From: Eleginops maclovinus
Lineage: Eukaryota; Chordata; Actinopteri; Perciformes; Eleginopidae
Direction of reading: 5' to 3'
Assembly: GCF_036324505.1 (NCBI RefSeq)
Contig: NC_086365.1
Location: 6,196,655-6,260,654, forward strand
DNA length: 64,000 nucleotides
Shown: piece after piece, positions 1 through 10,628 of the stretch
How the letters are laid out: each line of letters begins with the position of its first letter
Numbering within the stretch: the first letter of the stretch is position 1
The notes under the pieces: model-generated
Database searches by the model: none
What the model was told of the DNA's origin: nothing
Seen by the model: only the letters and a program-made list of their open reading frames with translations
Translations under genes and position numbers: made by a program

Positions 1-2533
1 ATCCCACAGCTCACCGGTCTGGAATTAAGGCCAGTGGAAAAACAGTGTCAGTGGTACAGTATATGTGATATATCTAGCTAAGGCAGATCTTCCTCCAGCT
101 CTGCTTACATGTACCGAAACCCAAACGGAAGCAGCGGGAGAGCTGGACTTTGTGGCTAATTAAGCCTGAGCTTGCAGAAAAAGGACTGTAGGAAAGAAGA
201 ACAACAAGTGTGAAGGAGAGGAAGACGTATCGAGGGAGCCGTCAGGAACTTGGCCGTGGCTGCAGGAATGGCAGCTGCTGTAGCTCACGGTCGGTGCACA
301 GCTCCACTGGGAGCTATCGAAGAAAAACAACTGTATTTTCACCGTCACACACCCATCTCTGTTATTTATCTCCCCATCTCTGTCCGTTTCACTTTCTCCA
401 CACTTTGATTTCCTGTATCATCTCATTACACCCTCATTCAACCTTCACACACCCAACAGTTTTGAGGCCTGCATCCATATTTTCTGTTGGATAAATAGGT
501 AGCTGCTTCCTGTTTTTATCTCCCTCTGAACAGCAACCAGTCTCAAAATCGAGTCCTGATCTTATCCAGTTCAAAGTGGAGGCTTTTGAGCTAGCAGTAA
601 ACAGATGTAATCAACCTGGTTGGTCTATATTTCTCCTTTTGCATCCCCCGGCGCAGCCGATGTGTGGTTGCATTCTGGAGTCTCTCTCGACCACAGATTG
701 TATCAGGGAAGAGGAACTTAATATATACAGATGTGCAGGGTAACCATAACAGAGACATGGGGGCTCTGATGCAAATGAAGAAACCCATGAGAAAGAAGAG
801 CAGCATTATGGAAGAGAGAAAATGAAATATACTGCGGTAAAGACGAAACCGAGAGTTGGAAAAAGTGACCGAGGAACGTGGAAAAATAGTAAGACCGGAT
901 GAGAACATTTGAAGAGAGACTGGCAGAGCTGTGAATTAACAGAAGGGAGAAGGTTGCCACTGACAGGCTCCACACAAAGATGGCTCACCCAAATATTTGT
1001 GGGAGCCTAATGTGCAGCAGGCGGTCTGTGACTCAGAGCAGCACAAATCAGTCAGTGACTGGAAACAGCTTCCTCTCTATTTCTGCTACAGCATGGTCTA
1101 CAAACGCCTGGCTCCATTACCCCAGCTGCTGTCAGGGGATGGAGAGATGGTAGAGACGAACAGGCAGCAATGTTCGTGCTATGATGCTTTCTAGAGTTAC
1201 CTGTATTGTTACTTTGAATATTAGGGTTTACATTTTAGTAAAAGGTTGCTCAGGAAGTGTTTTTCCTTCTGTACTCCGCACTGCGGTGTCTGTAAGCAAC
1301 TCCAGAACAACCCAATTAGAGGGAGACTGAGGCGTAGGAGGAATCAGTCTTCTGAGTCCTACCGTATGCCTTCATTAAATCCTGTTGCTGTTGTCAAGGG
1401 CTTCTCAAAATCAGACAGGGTTATGAAATCTCTGCGTCAATGAACTGCATCCCATTTGTGAGCTTTGATTGCGGTTTATTTTTCTACAGCACTCCGTGGC
1501 CCTCCATCCTCCCACGGCTGACAAATTGTGGCCGATGCCAGGAGGACTCCGGGCCATTCGATGACCCTGAAGACATCTGCCGCCGGCTAACACATGTGGT
1601 TGGACATGATACAAGCTCACAGATGGGAGAGGGAAATCCCAGGAGAGCGCATTCACAGTTTTCGCACTTGGAGGAACGGATCTGGGAACAGCTGACAAAA
1701 CGTTTCCTCTAGATCTTGACAATCAGGGCAGGAAATACATTAAGTTTGCTAACATTAACAACCCCAGTATAAGATAGTGTTTATGGGCTCCAAAACATCA
1801 ATTTTAAGATTATTAGCAGCTTTCTTCCTTTGTTCTTATTTATTGGTTAAAGTGGCCTTTCTGGATTCTTACCGTAGGGTCCTTTCCTGCCATTTGGCAT
1901 TCTTCTATCTTGCTTGTAGACGCAGGCCAGAACACCTGGTGAGATAAACAGCACAGCATTTATATTGGAAGTGAGCCCAGGAGGCCATCAACACATGAGA
2001 GAGATGTGTATATGCCAACATTAAATTCTATAAAAATGAACCAAATAAATGTAAAAGTTTCATTTTTTTTATCAGTGATAATAGCCAGCTACTGTCAGTG
2101 GAAAATGTGTGAGTTTTTAAACCCGGGAGAGGTGCTTGGAGGTCTAAATCAATGAATATATCAAGCAATTTACTTAGAAAAAATGGATGTGGTGCATCAC
2201 TCCCGTGGGGACCCTAAATGCTTTCCCATCTGTTTATGCACTTCGTGCCTGTCAATTACACCGACGATAACTCCTTCACTGCATACAGAATCAGTTATCA
2301 GAGAGCTGGAGCATTTTTATGTCTCTTTTGAATAACCCTAAATTACTCTAATCGTTGCAAATGTATGATAATTTGCATATCATTGCACAGATGAGAATAA
2401 TACCAGGGCTGCAGATCTTTTTATGTGCCTGACATCCTGTGAAATCTCCTTTGTTGTGTGGCGAGATAAAGGAGATGCCAGAATTGTATGAATAGTTTAT
2501 AATGACTGACATTAATAACAAGCACCTGCTGAC
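1..2533 (-). other. Intron of the class 3 semaphorin gene, downstream of its first sema-domain exon
   Basis: This stretch follows the splice donor of the exon at 2534-2694 in the minus-strand direction. In class 3 semaphorins the next exon is short and encodes a conserved WPA/EC/GKD segment. I looked for it on the minus strand and did not find it, so this intron probably continues past the left edge. The one other item seen is a plus-strand open frame at 1490-1712 preceded by a good acceptor (see findings). The rest shows no recognisable gene or repeat. Confidence 0.6.
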
Positions 2534-2694
2534 CTTGAGTGTGCCATGCGTGATGTTGTTAATGTCCATGGAGAGGACATGGTCTTTGCAGCCCACATAC
2601 ATCCTGTCCTGGTCCTCGTCCATCTGCAGGATCCTGTAGTCCATGGGCTTTTCTGATATGCTGTAGTGCTCAAAGGACGGTGAAGCCTGCAGAT
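2534..2694 (-). CDS. sema3c: Semaphorin 3 (SEMA3C-like), first sema-domain exon
   Basis: Class 3 semaphorins are secreted guidance ligands that signal through neuropilin/plexin receptors in axon, neural crest and vascular patterning. This 161-base exon encodes residues 44-97. It includes DYRILQMDEDQDRMYVG and then KDHVLSMDINNI, the start of the sema beta-propeller. SEMA3C has nearly the same words (DEDQDRIYVG, KDHILSLNINNI); SEMA3F is the next closest (DEDHDRMYVG). There is an N-glycosylation sequon at Asn90. The exon is bounded by cccag/AT on its 5' side and AAG/gtcagc on its 3' side. It starts in phase 1, completing a GAT codon begun by the exon at 14501, and ends in phase 0, as expected for this family. 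I am very sure of the class 3 semaphorin call. The paralogue is less certain: 3C is preferred, with 3F or a fish-specific 3C relative possible. The remaining exons lie outside the window. Confidence 0.9.
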
Positions 2695-3955
2695 CTGGGA
2701 GACACACAGAGAAGAAAAAGGCTTAGTCAAACAAATAAGCTTGCTTTCACACCAAAATTAAAGAACGATTCTCCTAATAAATTAAACTCAAGAGGAGCTG
2801 CTACATACAAGCCTGCGTTGATGTCTGTCAAAACAGTATCTCTTAATTAGTGCATGAGCCCACACATCCTAAAACTAAGTTATATTAACTTTTAGGATTT
2901 CTTTAAACACATGGCTCCATGCTGCAATTTTATTGTTCAGTATCACAAGAGTTGGTATCATACCTTTACATTTTTGACAATAAAACAAACATTTGCATTG
3001 GATTCCTGGTGAGATTTGTACTCTTTTTGTAAACGTTTCCTAAGTTCTAAGTTTATCTGTAGTTTTTAGCTCTTAAAATTAAATCGTCAATTTTCCTAAA
3101 TGTGACAATTGGAGATTACCAGTGACAGGTAATATCTTGACAGTTTTTAACACCTAGTTAATGTACTGTAGTAAAAAAAAAACGACTTATCAAAAGATCG
3201 AGGATTGAGTTCGTAAATTGAGTTTAATACGCATGTGGCGCAAATAAAAACAAGTCAACGTTCACTGTTCTTCACTCTTCACACTAAGTCACCTGACTTC
3301 CTCTTCCATGGCTCCACTCAAAATGACCAAAGCCACCAAATGCTGTCACCAATAAACGCAACCATGGGTAGTTAAACGCTACTTGCAGGCAACGCGGACA
3401 ACGCACTGTTTACGGCCGTTTTTGCGAGGATGGTTAAAATGAACTTTCATCCAGTCAGTCAAAGATGTGACTACAAAGTACTTTAGGGGATCAGGGGAGA
3501 AACACTATGTACTTTATGTAACAGACTTCCTGCAGAGTCTCTTCTAGTCATTAGAAGCGCATATTGTTCACTCACCAAGTAAACATTCTCAGACAGTTAT
3601 TTTCAGCCTATTTGCTCCAGAGATACTCTCAACCATACCTTCAAAGGCCTTCACTCTTGAAGCCAAACTCATGCATATTTATCACTTTTCCAATCTGTGC
3701 TGAAAGCAGTGGGTGTGGGGGGCAATGTAGATCTACACCCTCCATTTCCTACCCTCCATTGACCCTCTCTCAGCTCTCTTTGTGTTTCCTCCTCTAATCA
3801 ACAAACAGGTTGCCTGTGCTTTGCTTCTACGCCTCAGGCTAAAGTCACATTTTCATCATTGTGTGACATACCCTTTTATCTTGAAGGAAAGTGGCTTTTC
3901 TGTGGCACCCCTCACTCTGATCACAGGCTGTTGTTCGGGGCGTTCGCCTCGTAAA

Positions 3956-4003
3956 GACTGAAGTGTTTAACTTTAAACATAAAGACGGTTAACCACTTCA
4001 GTC
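3956..4003. repeat. Imperfect inverted repeat (16-base arms)
   Basis: Arms GACTGAAGTGTTTAAC at 3956-3971 and its reverse complement at 3988-4003 differ at one position and are separated by 16 bases. It lies inside the large semaphorin intron. It could be a transposon relic or an unremarkable palindrome. I see no flanking target duplication. Confidence 0.6.
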
Positions 4004-5298
4004 ACAGGAGCGTTTCCCACGGTACTCCACTCTATACAGCCCAAGTTTACCTATACCTCACATGGTTAATGTCTTGAAGTGAGCGTTGGGTATTTGTACT
4101 GTATCAGTTTAGGCAAAAGCATCATGTGAGGCATAATGAAAAGCACATATTTTACCTGACATGCCAGGAAATACAATTAAAAAGGTGAAAGCGTCCTGCA
4201 AAGCAGATGTTTTCTTAACAAAGCAAAATGTTTTTAATGAGAGATCGCATCAGCCTTATGCTTCAAAGCTGAGGAGAGATAGCATCGCGGATAACATTGC
4301 AGAGCTCTCCGTGCAGAGGCATTGTTTTCCAAGAAAACTGAAAAGGTTCAACCTGTTACACGGCTTGATCAGCCAGAGTGAGAGCCATCAAGGGCGAAAG
4401 ACTCACATACAGCTAATTAGAAACATGCAGAGTGTCAAATTCATTTCATACATCTTTACACAACAAGTTCTTGGAGGGAAATCAGAAAAACCGTCAGGAC
4501 TACTGTACCTCTCTTTACACGTGGCAGTAAATCTTTGAAACACTCTTATAGATTGCAGCTGTCACTAAACATACAGCTGTGTTTAGTGTATGGTCTGAGC
4601 CGTGTTTTACAATGCTAGCCTACAGTATATGGCCACAGTGGTTGAGCTAAACCTTCATTGGGCAGAGAGAGGCCAAAAAACCACAGCTTTTTAAATATTT
4701 GGGGTGAAGAAAAAGGCAAGAGGTGAAAGAAGAGGTATTTGAAAAGAAATGCAAAGCAGCTATGCCAAGTTTTCAAGTTTAATTTAGCCTAAGCCATGCC
4801 TTAATTGCTTTAGTTGGTTTATTGTGTACAAATGCTTATCCTTCAAAAAAAACAACATAGTAATATAAAGCTCGATTTTGATGGTTAATTATTTAATATG
4901 GCTGACATTGAAGGTAATTTGACCTTTTGAATTACTATTTTTTCTTGAATTCACTCGCTACAGTTTAACTAGCTAACAGCTTAGTCGGCGCAGTTGAAAC
5001 AAATGGTATCATTTAGTATCATTTTTTACAGTTGCGCATTTATCATCATTTAATGAACAGGTGTTTTGGTAGTCTGTTGGCAGCCTGTTCTTTGAAAAAT
5101 TTAGCTGTGGCTAGTTTAGCGAGTTAAGTTTTTGCATGTCAATTAACTTGTTCAAGGTCAATCATATGCTCAATTGTTCATTACAAACATCCGACACTTT
5201 AACTAAATGATATAAATTAGAACTAATCTGAAGTAATTAGCGTTAGCCCTACTGTTAAATGACATTACCTATCAGACATTACGGCACACTCCTGTCTT

Positions 5299-5502
5299 TA
5301 CAGCTCTACTTCTTTTTTTTTTTTTAAGGGGCTTTTTGCCTTTAATCGGACAGGCCAGTGGAAGGTGAAAGGAAAGTGGGAGAGAGAGTCGGGGTGGGAC
5401 CCGGAAAGAACCACGGGTCGGAAATCGAACCCGGGTCGCCGGCATACGGTGCGGGTGCTGCAGCCAGTCGCGCCAGGGGCCGGGGCCTACAGCTCTACTT
5501 CT
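5299..5502 (-). mobile_element. tRNA-derived SINE with a 15-base target-site duplication
   Basis: The sequence TACAGCTCTACTTCT occurs at 5299-5313 and again, perfectly, at 5488-5502. Between the copies the minus strand reads a GC-rich tRNA-like head starting near 5487, a pol III B-box-like word (GGTTCGATTTC, 5431-5421), a body and an A-tail. The tail is seen on the plus strand as the T run at 5311-5325. This is the standard structure of a LINE-mobilised SINE inserted in minus orientation, the same direction as the semaphorin. The head and body match my memory of a tRNA-type SINE very common in fish genomes. The perfect duplication indicates a fairly recent insertion. Open frames over it are artefacts. 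Confidence 0.93.
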
Positions 5503-8280
5503 ATCATATCACTCCAGAAAATTCCACAAGGAGAACAAATTGTTCAGAAGGGTGTGGTGCGACATGGAATAACGGTTTAATATTATGGTGAACTTTGTAT
5601 TGTTTTCTCAGTTGGGAGAAATAGGGCACTTTCCTTTTTTCGTGAGGGCGAAGGGCTAGTTAGGTTGGGTGCAGTGATGGGACACAGCAGGAGGGTGTCA
5701 CATGGGTGTAGCTCATTCCCTGCGAGACAAACTGAAACCCTTTGGAGCCACATACCGTTGGATCCAGTATCTTCTCAGTGCTCTGCTTTCAATCCCATAC
5801 AAACACATGAGCCATGCCTGCCTGCACTGCTGCAGCATTGTAAACCAACATCAAAAGTTCCCATTGCCAGATGGTGCACCTGCTCCTTCAGGGAGAGGGG
5901 TGGGCTGCTCCGAACTATTGTCAAGGTTTTTCAGAGTCATTTAATATATACACTGGGATAATCTGTTTACAGAATCTATGCCAGCTCATAACGTTCCTAT
6001 GAAGTCATTGTAGACAGACTGTGATTAAGGTTTGCTCCAAATTCATTCCATTATATTTTAGGCACCACAACCGCGCAGTGACACATCAGACGTTGGGACA
6101 ATATATCAAAACAAAAGTTGGAGCAAAATTGTTTTTGGTTTTTGTTTCAGTGATGAATAAATCCTCTGAACCACATGTAGTTACTAAGTCTTGAGTTAAT
6201 ATGCATTCCTAGTTGTTGACATCACAAGTGTCAAAAGTGTTTGTGGACGTAATTTTTGAAGAAAAGCAGCTTGTTGTGGACAGTGTTGTTTGGAAGATTC
6301 AGATGTAAGCAGATTTATGTGGATACTGAAAAGACCAAAAAAAAATAAGAGACCTGTTCTGAATTACCGACATTTAAGGGGTCTGTTTTAGGGATAACAT
6401 TTTGTGCAAAGAAACAGAGGTTTGGAAAAAAGCTGAGGCAATGAAATGTCTTATTGTGTGTTGTTTTATCTTTCTGGCTGTCCTCGTTGCAGCTGGAGGA
6501 GAAAGAAGGAAAATGAAGAAAGAGAGAGGAAGCAGGGTTTGAGCATTGACAGTTGGTGGGTTTTCTATTATGCATGTGGGCAGGTGGGCCTAACACATCC
6601 CTGTGGACCTCACAGCAGTCCCCAGTGTCCTTTCTTTGACTTTGAGCTTTGACCCATGGTGCTTGCATTGGTCAAATGGCAGACCGATGGTGATACAATC
6701 CACCCTAATCCCTGAGACAGACAGTGGGGTGATTGAAAAGGGCAAGGTGGCGACTGGAGAGCTGAGACTCTCTCTCTCTCTCTCTTTGATGCATTTTTTT
6801 GTGTGGTCAAGCGGAAGCAGCACAAAAGCCTTTTGTTGGGCAGAGAAGCGACAGCCTTCATTCAATATTAAACAGCAGGTTGCTTTCTTTGCTGCAGAGC
6901 AGATCCTATTAGCCCTTGAGGTCTCAAATCCCAATCCAAGAAAATCCGTTGACATCATCAGGGTTATTTTCTCAGATATTTGAAAGCTCCCTCCAAGCAT
7001 ACAGATGACCTTTTATTGTAAAAGAGGTGGATTGCCTTTTAGAGCGACGCAGAAATGCTAAAATTCCCTGTTTTCAAACTGCTGATTAACTTTTTTGAAT
7101 AAATACCATAGTTAATTAAGTATCTAACATAAAATTGCCACAACATAGGTTAATTATCCATTCTGGAGCTTTCAAATAATGTGGCCTCAGCAGATGGAGT
7201 TTGCCCCAAAAAAGTGTAGATTGGCTTAGAAATTGTATAAAATCATGAAGATTGTTTGGTTTTGGAGTAATGATCGGAAAACCAATGCATTGGGAATTTG
7301 TCAATACTTTTTGACATTTAACAGACTAAATTATCAAGTGAATAACAAATGATGACATAAGGTTACGGTAAATTCTGTTGTTACAGGTGGTCTGATGAAT
7401 GCATATTCACCTTTAAACACGGCCTTTGGTTCATAACAACAAGACAAACTATATGTCCCTACAGGCCTTAAAGAACATATATCCAAAGAAACAAGCAGTG
7501 ATCGTTGCGGGGGGTAATTTAGCCTTCTGTAAACTGTAGAGGGAAATCGATTGTTCCCGTGCACAGGCTCCACGATAATAACCCAGATAGAATACAAGCC
7601 ACAGACACTCTCAAATGGAAAACAACAAAACATGCTCTTTTATTTGACTGTGGTAACCTGAAGAAATTGAGAAAAATGTGGTTAAAAGTACAGAGGAGAT
7701 TGCAGTCCTCAATTTGCTGAATCTCTGCTTTTTCCTGTTGTGATTATATACCCAGGAGAGGAAAGCAAAAACCACAAGGAAGTGTCACTCAGGTTTTCAA
7801 CCCTTAAGACTTTCAGACAGACTTGGTTATATGATCACACAAACAATTTTGGACTCTGAGTTATTCAGCAATGACTCCAGTAGTAAACAAGGCTTCCATG
7901 GTTCTGGTTTGGGATGTCCATACAAGGAGTGGTTTGTTGTAACAGAGTCTCGTAAAAATTATGGATTCACTGTCGCTGGAAAGTATGTGGGATTTTTATG
8001 AGAGAGGCAACTGTAGTTTTGGACCGCCCAGGACTGAGCTGGTGTCACTTCAATAGCTTTAGCGTCTTTCTCCAATTTGATCGGACAAGAGACGGAAGAA
8101 CAGTGTGTCAGTGCGGTACATTTTTTGGAGAAAAGTTGTGGTACAATAGTGGCAAAGGCAGATCCCCAAAGAGAATGGAGGGCTGTTTCGTATTATAGGA
8201 TTCACCTCATAAAATCAGAACAATACTGCATTGTTCTATTTTGTCAGACATTAGCTTAGCCCTGGTGAAGCAGGGATGAG

Positions 8281-8520
8281 CAGCTTGCAACAGATCGACT
8301 TGAGTGTTGGGTTTGTTGATTAACACCAGTACTTGAACTCAAGCCAAAAAGTCCCTGCAGCTAATTAACACTTCAGGTTTGGACAGCGGGCCAATTACAA
8401 TCCAACCTTGGTGTCTCCCATGCAAATTCAGCCCTCATCAATTGGCCATGTACCTGAAAGGCCAGCATGAATAAATTAACTGTTGTTAATGAGACTTGCC
8501 TTCTATTGAGTTCAAGGAGA
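8281..8520. promoter_or_regulatory. Candidate conserved intronic enhancer
   Basis: This stretch is dense in developmental transcription-factor words. TAATTA is at 8362-8367, and a perfect octamer ATGCAAAT (POU/OCT site) is at 8420-8427. Several CAATT/TTAAT words, a CAATTGG word and a TTAATGAG word also occur. It has no open frame and does not look like a repeat. Position in the first large intron of a SEMA3 gene fits a cis-regulatory role. This is inference from motif density only. Confidence 0.3.
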
Positions 8521-10536
8521 ACCTGTTCTGTGGTTGTTAGGGGCAGCCAGTGGGAAGACCCCAATCACTCGTCTTGATAAATATTGAAGCAGGGGCTTAT
8601 ACCGCCCCCTTGCAATTCAACTCTCCTCACAAGATGGAGTGGGCTTCATCACGGAGGCCTGACTTCAAACCTGGTGCCAAATACCATTTCTCTTTGTTAG
8701 GACAATGCCTAAGATCTCTTCTGGTTCAGTTCTGGATGGCTGCACTCACCTAACACAGTGCTAGTCTGCTAAGACATACTGCACCAGTAAAAGACTTTAT
8801 CCTGGCAACTGACAGGCCCCTCTAGAGATAAGTAATGGCTGTTGCTTGAACGAGACGGCCATCCATTCTCTTTGGGGATCAGCCTGACGGTATACAGTAA
8901 TGACTGGTGGCGTTTAGATATAGCAGTAGGGAAGTTAAGGTGCCTTACAGTGCGTGGAGACCACCCAGGAGGTCTGGCTGACAGAGTCGTCGGATTGTCT
9001 GTCCAAGAAACATACTCAACATTCTCAGGCTCGCTGTACTCAGCAGTCAAAATGCAAACAGCATGCACAAACGTACTGTACTGCAACTACTTGACATGGA
9101 CAGAAGCCAGAGTTGGCTTTATATCTACCGCGCCTCATTAATTTGATGATTGTTGTCTGTTGCCAATCATCTATATCCAGACGTTTGTAATGGGAATCAT
9201 ATGGCTGGATAGAATGCCTGAGCTCTTATGCATGCATTCTCTCACTTTAGCTTCCCAAAGCAGACGCCACATCTAAATATGACATGTGAACGCAGAGGGT
9301 ATTTTCTCCCTTGGCTAAGTGTATGTGTTAGTGCGGCGTGATGTTATCTAGCACCAATGTCAACTGCTGGTTTCATTGCCTGGCTGACCTCCGAATGTAT
9401 TGGCTAATATTCCCTGCAAGAGCCGAAACTCGAGATGACAACTTGTCCATCACGCTGCTCGCCTGCCAGCTAGTTTGTGTTCCCAATGGTCCAATTAGCA
9501 CCTGGCCTCCTCTTCACATGTCACTGGCGACCGCTCCTTTGCATAGAACCAGCCCGTACCACCAGCCTCTTAGCCGTGAGCTTTCACCTGCAGGAACCTC
9601 TATTCATCTCCAGGAGACAGTAAATCTCTCTGACTTTACTGTTGAGAGGCTCTTGCAGAGACTCCCAGAGCAAGGGGCGGCTTGCAGGAGATACGGGTCA
9701 AAGGATTCTCAGATTTGATGTTTTTACTAGTCATGGAGGACAACCAAAGGAAAAAAGCTCAACCAGGTGGGTCTCCTCTCTGCCATCTTCAAGGCTGGGG
9801 CTGTCTTAGGTTAAAAAAGCAATATTTCCTCAGTGACATGATGTGGAGGGTCGAGGGGTTATTTCTGTGGTACTGAGTGAAAGCAAAGATTTTGCTGTAT
9901 TGGCAACAACAAGACAAATGCACCTGTTTTTTCTGCAGTTGGCTGAAGACTCCAAAAAGGGCTGTTTGAATACTCCTTTTATCCAGGAGCTTGAAGAACA
10001 AATCCATTCAAGTCATAAAACATTTCCAATAATGGAATGGAATCCGTCTTCAATCCAGAAATAATAAATGCATTTTTCCTACCCTTAAAGCGTAATTGAT
10101 GTAAAAGCTCTAATGTTAAAGTTTTTAACAAATCAAAAGCCAAATTCTGCGATATACACAACACACAAAGGAAGGAGTATAAAGAAACTTGCATACAAAG
10201 TTCATAAGAATAGGTCGTTGATAAGCGATAATGCCAACGTACAAACCAAGCATTCTCAAGTTGACCTTGATGAGACACTGTCTTTGTTTGTATTGATGGT
10301 CATTGATTACCTTTCAACATGTTGGGAGGTGGAATAATAAAACATTCAACAAGGCTAGCAAGGTCAGACACAGGAATGACTAAACAGAGGGGCCGGGCAG
10401 AGAAAGACAGGCTGACAGAGGAACTGTCAAACATCCCACCTGCTGACAACCCAAAGACGGTGCAAGCTGGAGCTCCTGCAGAAACTGTCCATGCTGCAAC
10501 TCAAGCAATTAGATGGACATGAGTCTGGGGGACATG

Positions 10537-10570
10537 CACACACACACACACACACCCACACCCACACCCA

Positions 10571-10625
<55 letters not shown>
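10537..10625. repeat. Compound (CA)n microsatellite
   Basis: An 89-base CA tract is interrupted in its middle by about four CCCACA hexamer units near 10553-10577. It then continues as an uninterrupted CA run. It gives artefactual Cys/Val reading frames on the minus strand. Nothing suggests function beyond a polymorphic marker. Confidence 0.98.

Positions 10626-10628
<3 letters not shown>

Noticed and set aside
5358..5591. Open frames of 71-77 codons on the plus strand.
   Set aside because: They are antisense to the SINE at 5299-5502.
9338..9718. 126-codon plus-strand open frame in the semaphorin intron.
   Set aside because: The peptide is not recognisable. The GC-richer stretch may be a conserved non-coding element, but protein coding is not supported.
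10427..10621. Cys/Val repeat protein on the minus strand.
   Set aside because: It is a translation of the CA microsatellite.
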